From Bacteriovoracaceae bacterium (lineage in GTDB: Bacteria; Bdellovibrionota; Bacteriovoracia; Bacteriovoracales; Bacteriovoracaceae), in contig JAGSHI010000008.1 in the NCBI GenBank assembly GCA_023954635.1, positions 1-54,326 on the forward strand: a DNA stretch of 54,326 bases, given 5' to 3'. How positions within the stretch are numbered: the stretch's first letter is position 1; every line of letters begins with the position of its first letter. Of this stretch, positions 52,711-54,326 are shown piece after piece. The notes under the pieces were generated by a model. It ran no database searches. It worked only from the letters and a program-made list of their open reading frames with translations, and was not told the origin of the DNA. The position numbers and the translations under genes are program-made.

Positions 52711-54036
52711 ATGAGCAATAAGAATAAAAAAGTAGTAATAGGTATGACGGGGCGAAGGGACTCTACTGTTGCAGCATACTTGCTTAAAAAGCAAGGATAT
52801 GAATGTATAGGTGTGAGTATGCTTCTTAATGACCCTGATCTACCTCGACGAGCGGCTGCTTTTGCTGAAAAGAAGGCCCTCGATTCTGATGAGTTCAATT
52901 TAAATGATTCATATGCGGAAACTAAAAATACTCCAAAAGAACCTCTGACTAGTCGTTGTCATTTAAAAAATCTTGATGATGTTAAGTCTATTTGTGACCA
53001 TCTCGAAATCCCTTTTTATGGAGTAAAAGCTCAAGAGATATTTAAAGCAAATGTTATGGACCCTTTGATTGCAAGTAGATTAAGTGGAACTTCGTTTCAA
53101 TCTTGTATTAATTGTAATCAGGTTAAAATGGGCTTGCTGGTCGAAAAAGCAAAAATACTTGGCGCTGATAATATAGCAACTGGACACTATTCAAAAATTC
53201 TTATGAATCAAAGTACAGGCTTTTTAAATATCGCGAAAGGAAATGATCTCGAAAATGATCAAAGTTATTTACTTTCAAGGATAAACCAAGAAATTCTTAA
53301 AATGTTAATTCTTCCTCTCGCCGAAATGCGAGTTGATGAAGTCCAAAAGTTACTTGAGATGATTGATATTCCAACTGTACCTTCTACTGAGGGAACAAAG
53401 GTTTGTTACAGTGGGGATTCTAGACTAGCTCAATTTGTCGAAGTAAGCGCTGCTGTCACACTTATTAAGCCTGGACATTTGTCTATAGCCTCAGAAGAGA
53501 CAGTTTTGGCTGATCATAAGGGGCTTCATAATTTCCACTTAGGACAAGGTAAAATAAAGCTGGCAAGTGAAAAAAATATCGATGCAGATTTACATGTCAT
53601 AAATATTGTTCCTCCTACTGGAACAGTATACCTCGCACCTGTAACCGAGTTAGCCTTTACTCATTGTCAACTTTATCGATTCCGCCATGATCCTGAATTA
53701 GACATTTCAAGACCTTTAGAATTATTCGCAAAAATTGGTAGTTCAAAAACAATGTTACCAGCTCTCGTCTTCTTTAAAAATAATAGGTCTGCAGTCATTA
53801 GATTCAAAGATGCTCATGTCGGTATGTTATCAAAGGGACTAGTAGTCGCTCTTTATAATAAGAATAATATTGGAGCTAGTTTAATCTGTAGTGGTTTTAT
53901 TGGTGAAGCCGGCGTGATTGATAATAAAAAAATTAAAAACTATATACCACCAGAACCTCCACCTATGGATGACGAGGAAGCTGAGGAAAGAGAAAAGGAA
54001 AAAAAGAAAAATGCCACTCCGGATTTTCATTTTTAG
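52711..54036 (+). CDS. MnmA-like tRNA 2-thiouridylase with altered PP-loop
   Basis: 441 residues with the general MnmA plan: N-terminal PP-loop domain, CINC (132-135) at the catalytic-cysteine position, TGHYSKI (157-163), NDQSYLLSRI (182-191) and the second Cys232 in KVCYSGDSR. MnmA adenylates and thiolates U34 of Lys, Glu and Gln tRNAs. Here the PP-loop reads TGRRDST (13-19) instead of SGGVDSS, exchanging residues that wrap the ATP phosphates while keeping Asp17 and Ser18. The C-terminus has an added Pro-rich, acidic tail (PPEPPPMDDEE). It may be a paralogue with changed function, or the genuine MnmA of a divergent lineage. Confidence 0.8.
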   Translation: MSNKNKKVVIGMTGRRDSTVAAYLLKKQGYECIGVSMLLNDPDLPRRAAAFAEKKALDSDEFNLNDSYAETKNTPKEPLTSRCHLKNLDDVKSICDHLEIPFYGVKAQEIFKANVMDPLIASRLSGTSFQSCINCNQVKMGLLVEKAKILGADNIATGHYSKILMNQSTGFLNIAKGNDLENDQSYLLSRINQEILKMLILPLAEMRVDEVQKLLEMIDIPTVPSTEGTKVCYSGDSRLAQFVEVSAAVTLIKPGHLSIASEETVLADHKGLHNFHLGQGKIKLASEKNIDADLHVINIVPPTGTVYLAPVTELAFTHCQLYRFRHDPELDISRPLELFAKIGSSKTMLPALVFFKNNRSAVIRFKDAHVGMLSKGLVVALYNKNNIGASLICSGFIGEAGVIDNKKIKNYIPPEPPPMDDEEAEEREKEKKKNATPDFHF

Positions 54037-54326
54037 TCTAATCTTGTTTTACGTTACTGATTCTCAGTCTTTTGTACTCAAGAAATATGAAAAAGTTCCT
54101 AAGAATATGATGACTGTCTCAAGTTTTCTTGCGCGATATAATAAGAAAAAAGTAATGAAGAATTTACGAGATTTTGTTTCATGTTGTCGACCGTCTCGGC
54201 TACCAGGTACTAATGGTCATAGTAAAGTTGCTCCTTGGCTTGTTTCAAAAATAAAGGAATTAGATCCGAGTGGAGATAATTTATTAACTGTTGAGGAATT
54301 TGATCCTGATATTGCTCATGCAATGG
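54011..54326 (+). CDS. Start of a secreted M28-type peptidase, cut by window edge
   Basis: From the ATG at 54011 the frame stays open for 105 codons to the window end, overlapping the previous gene by 26 nt; AAAGGA lies about 10-12 nt upstream. The N-terminus is hydrophobic (LRIFIFSLILFYVTDSQS), a likely signal peptide. The stretch LRDFVSCCRPSRLPGTNGHSKVA, shortly before the edge, resembles the lead of M28 aminopeptidases (a few residues after the signal, RxxGT-like segment, then LVSKIKEL). The zinc-binding part is outside the window, so the family call is tentative. Confidence 0.65.
   Translation, partial: MPLRIFIFSLILFYVTDSQSFVLKKYEKVPKNMMTVSSFLARYNKKKVMKNLRDFVSCCRPSRLPGTNGHSKVAPWLVSKIKELDPSGDNLLTVEEFDPDIAHAM

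Noticed and set aside
1-54326. tRNA, rRNA, insertion sequence, prophage or integrated element
   Set aside because: No cloverleaf with a TTCGA-type arm, no transposase or integrase motif, and no flanking repeats were seen when reading both strands.

Overview
This is an AT-rich, gene-dense chromosomal stretch of 54.3 kb from a Gram-negative bacterium. Very many products carry signal peptides or lipoboxes, many are secreted proteins of no recognisable family, and hydrolases are abundant. This, with the compact mixed-strand gene order, fits a predatory-type Bdellovibrionota (Bacteriovorax/Halobacteriovorax-like) genome. That assignment is inference; no rRNA is present to prove it. I see no tRNA, rRNA, CRISPR array, insertion sequence or prophage. 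I describe 45 genes (two cut by the window edges), one doubtful gene remnant, and a small number of promoters, operators and terminators.

Layout. 1-4400 (minus strand): a cut collagen-like secreted protein, then lexA-dinB-menE/menH, an SOS regulator, a translesion polymerase and a fused menaquinone enzyme in overlapping genes. 4445-8538: an MscS-like channel, a secreted protein with a clear terminator, a TAXI-type solute-binding lipoprotein, a cysteine-repeat protein and a CBS-domain protein. 8664-14889: six tightly coupled genes (alpha/beta hydrolase, KAS III-like enzyme, short-chain reductase, second hydrolase, acyl-CoA ligase, sodium/solute symporter) behind a palindromic operator. This is the most system-like locus. 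It has the same set of enzyme classes as the OleABCD beta-lactone/olefin pathway, but from different subfamilies. 14928-21638: envelope and secreted proteins, including a phosphatase-like protein, a collagen-like lipoprotein, and a Thr-Pro-linker metalloprotease lipoprotein.

21631-27818 (minus strand): the pyrimidine operon pyrB - carA/carB (a single fused polypeptide) - pyrF. 27905-35218: a possible PD-(D/E)xK nuclease-like protein, a HAD phosphatase, secreted proteins, a GMC oxidoreductase and a monofunctional peptidoglycan glycosyltransferase. 35352-39773: a very large secreted protein and its partner. 39777-45581: a pectinacetylesterase/Notum-like secreted esterase, lipoate ligase and a heterodimeric ABC exporter. 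45806-49740: a three-gene periplasmic cytochrome c module. 49791-54326: an alpha/beta hydrolase overlapping an orphan C5-cytosine DNA methyltransferase, a degenerate ABC-ATPase-like protein, an MnmA-like protein with an altered PP-loop, and the start of an M28-type peptidase.

Several genes (lexA, the CBS gene, the first ABC exporter gene, perhaps the GMC gene) have no Shine-Dalgarno but a -10 box ending 5-6 nt before the ATG, which suggests leaderless transcripts. Functions were assigned by reading motifs by eye; no database search was possible.
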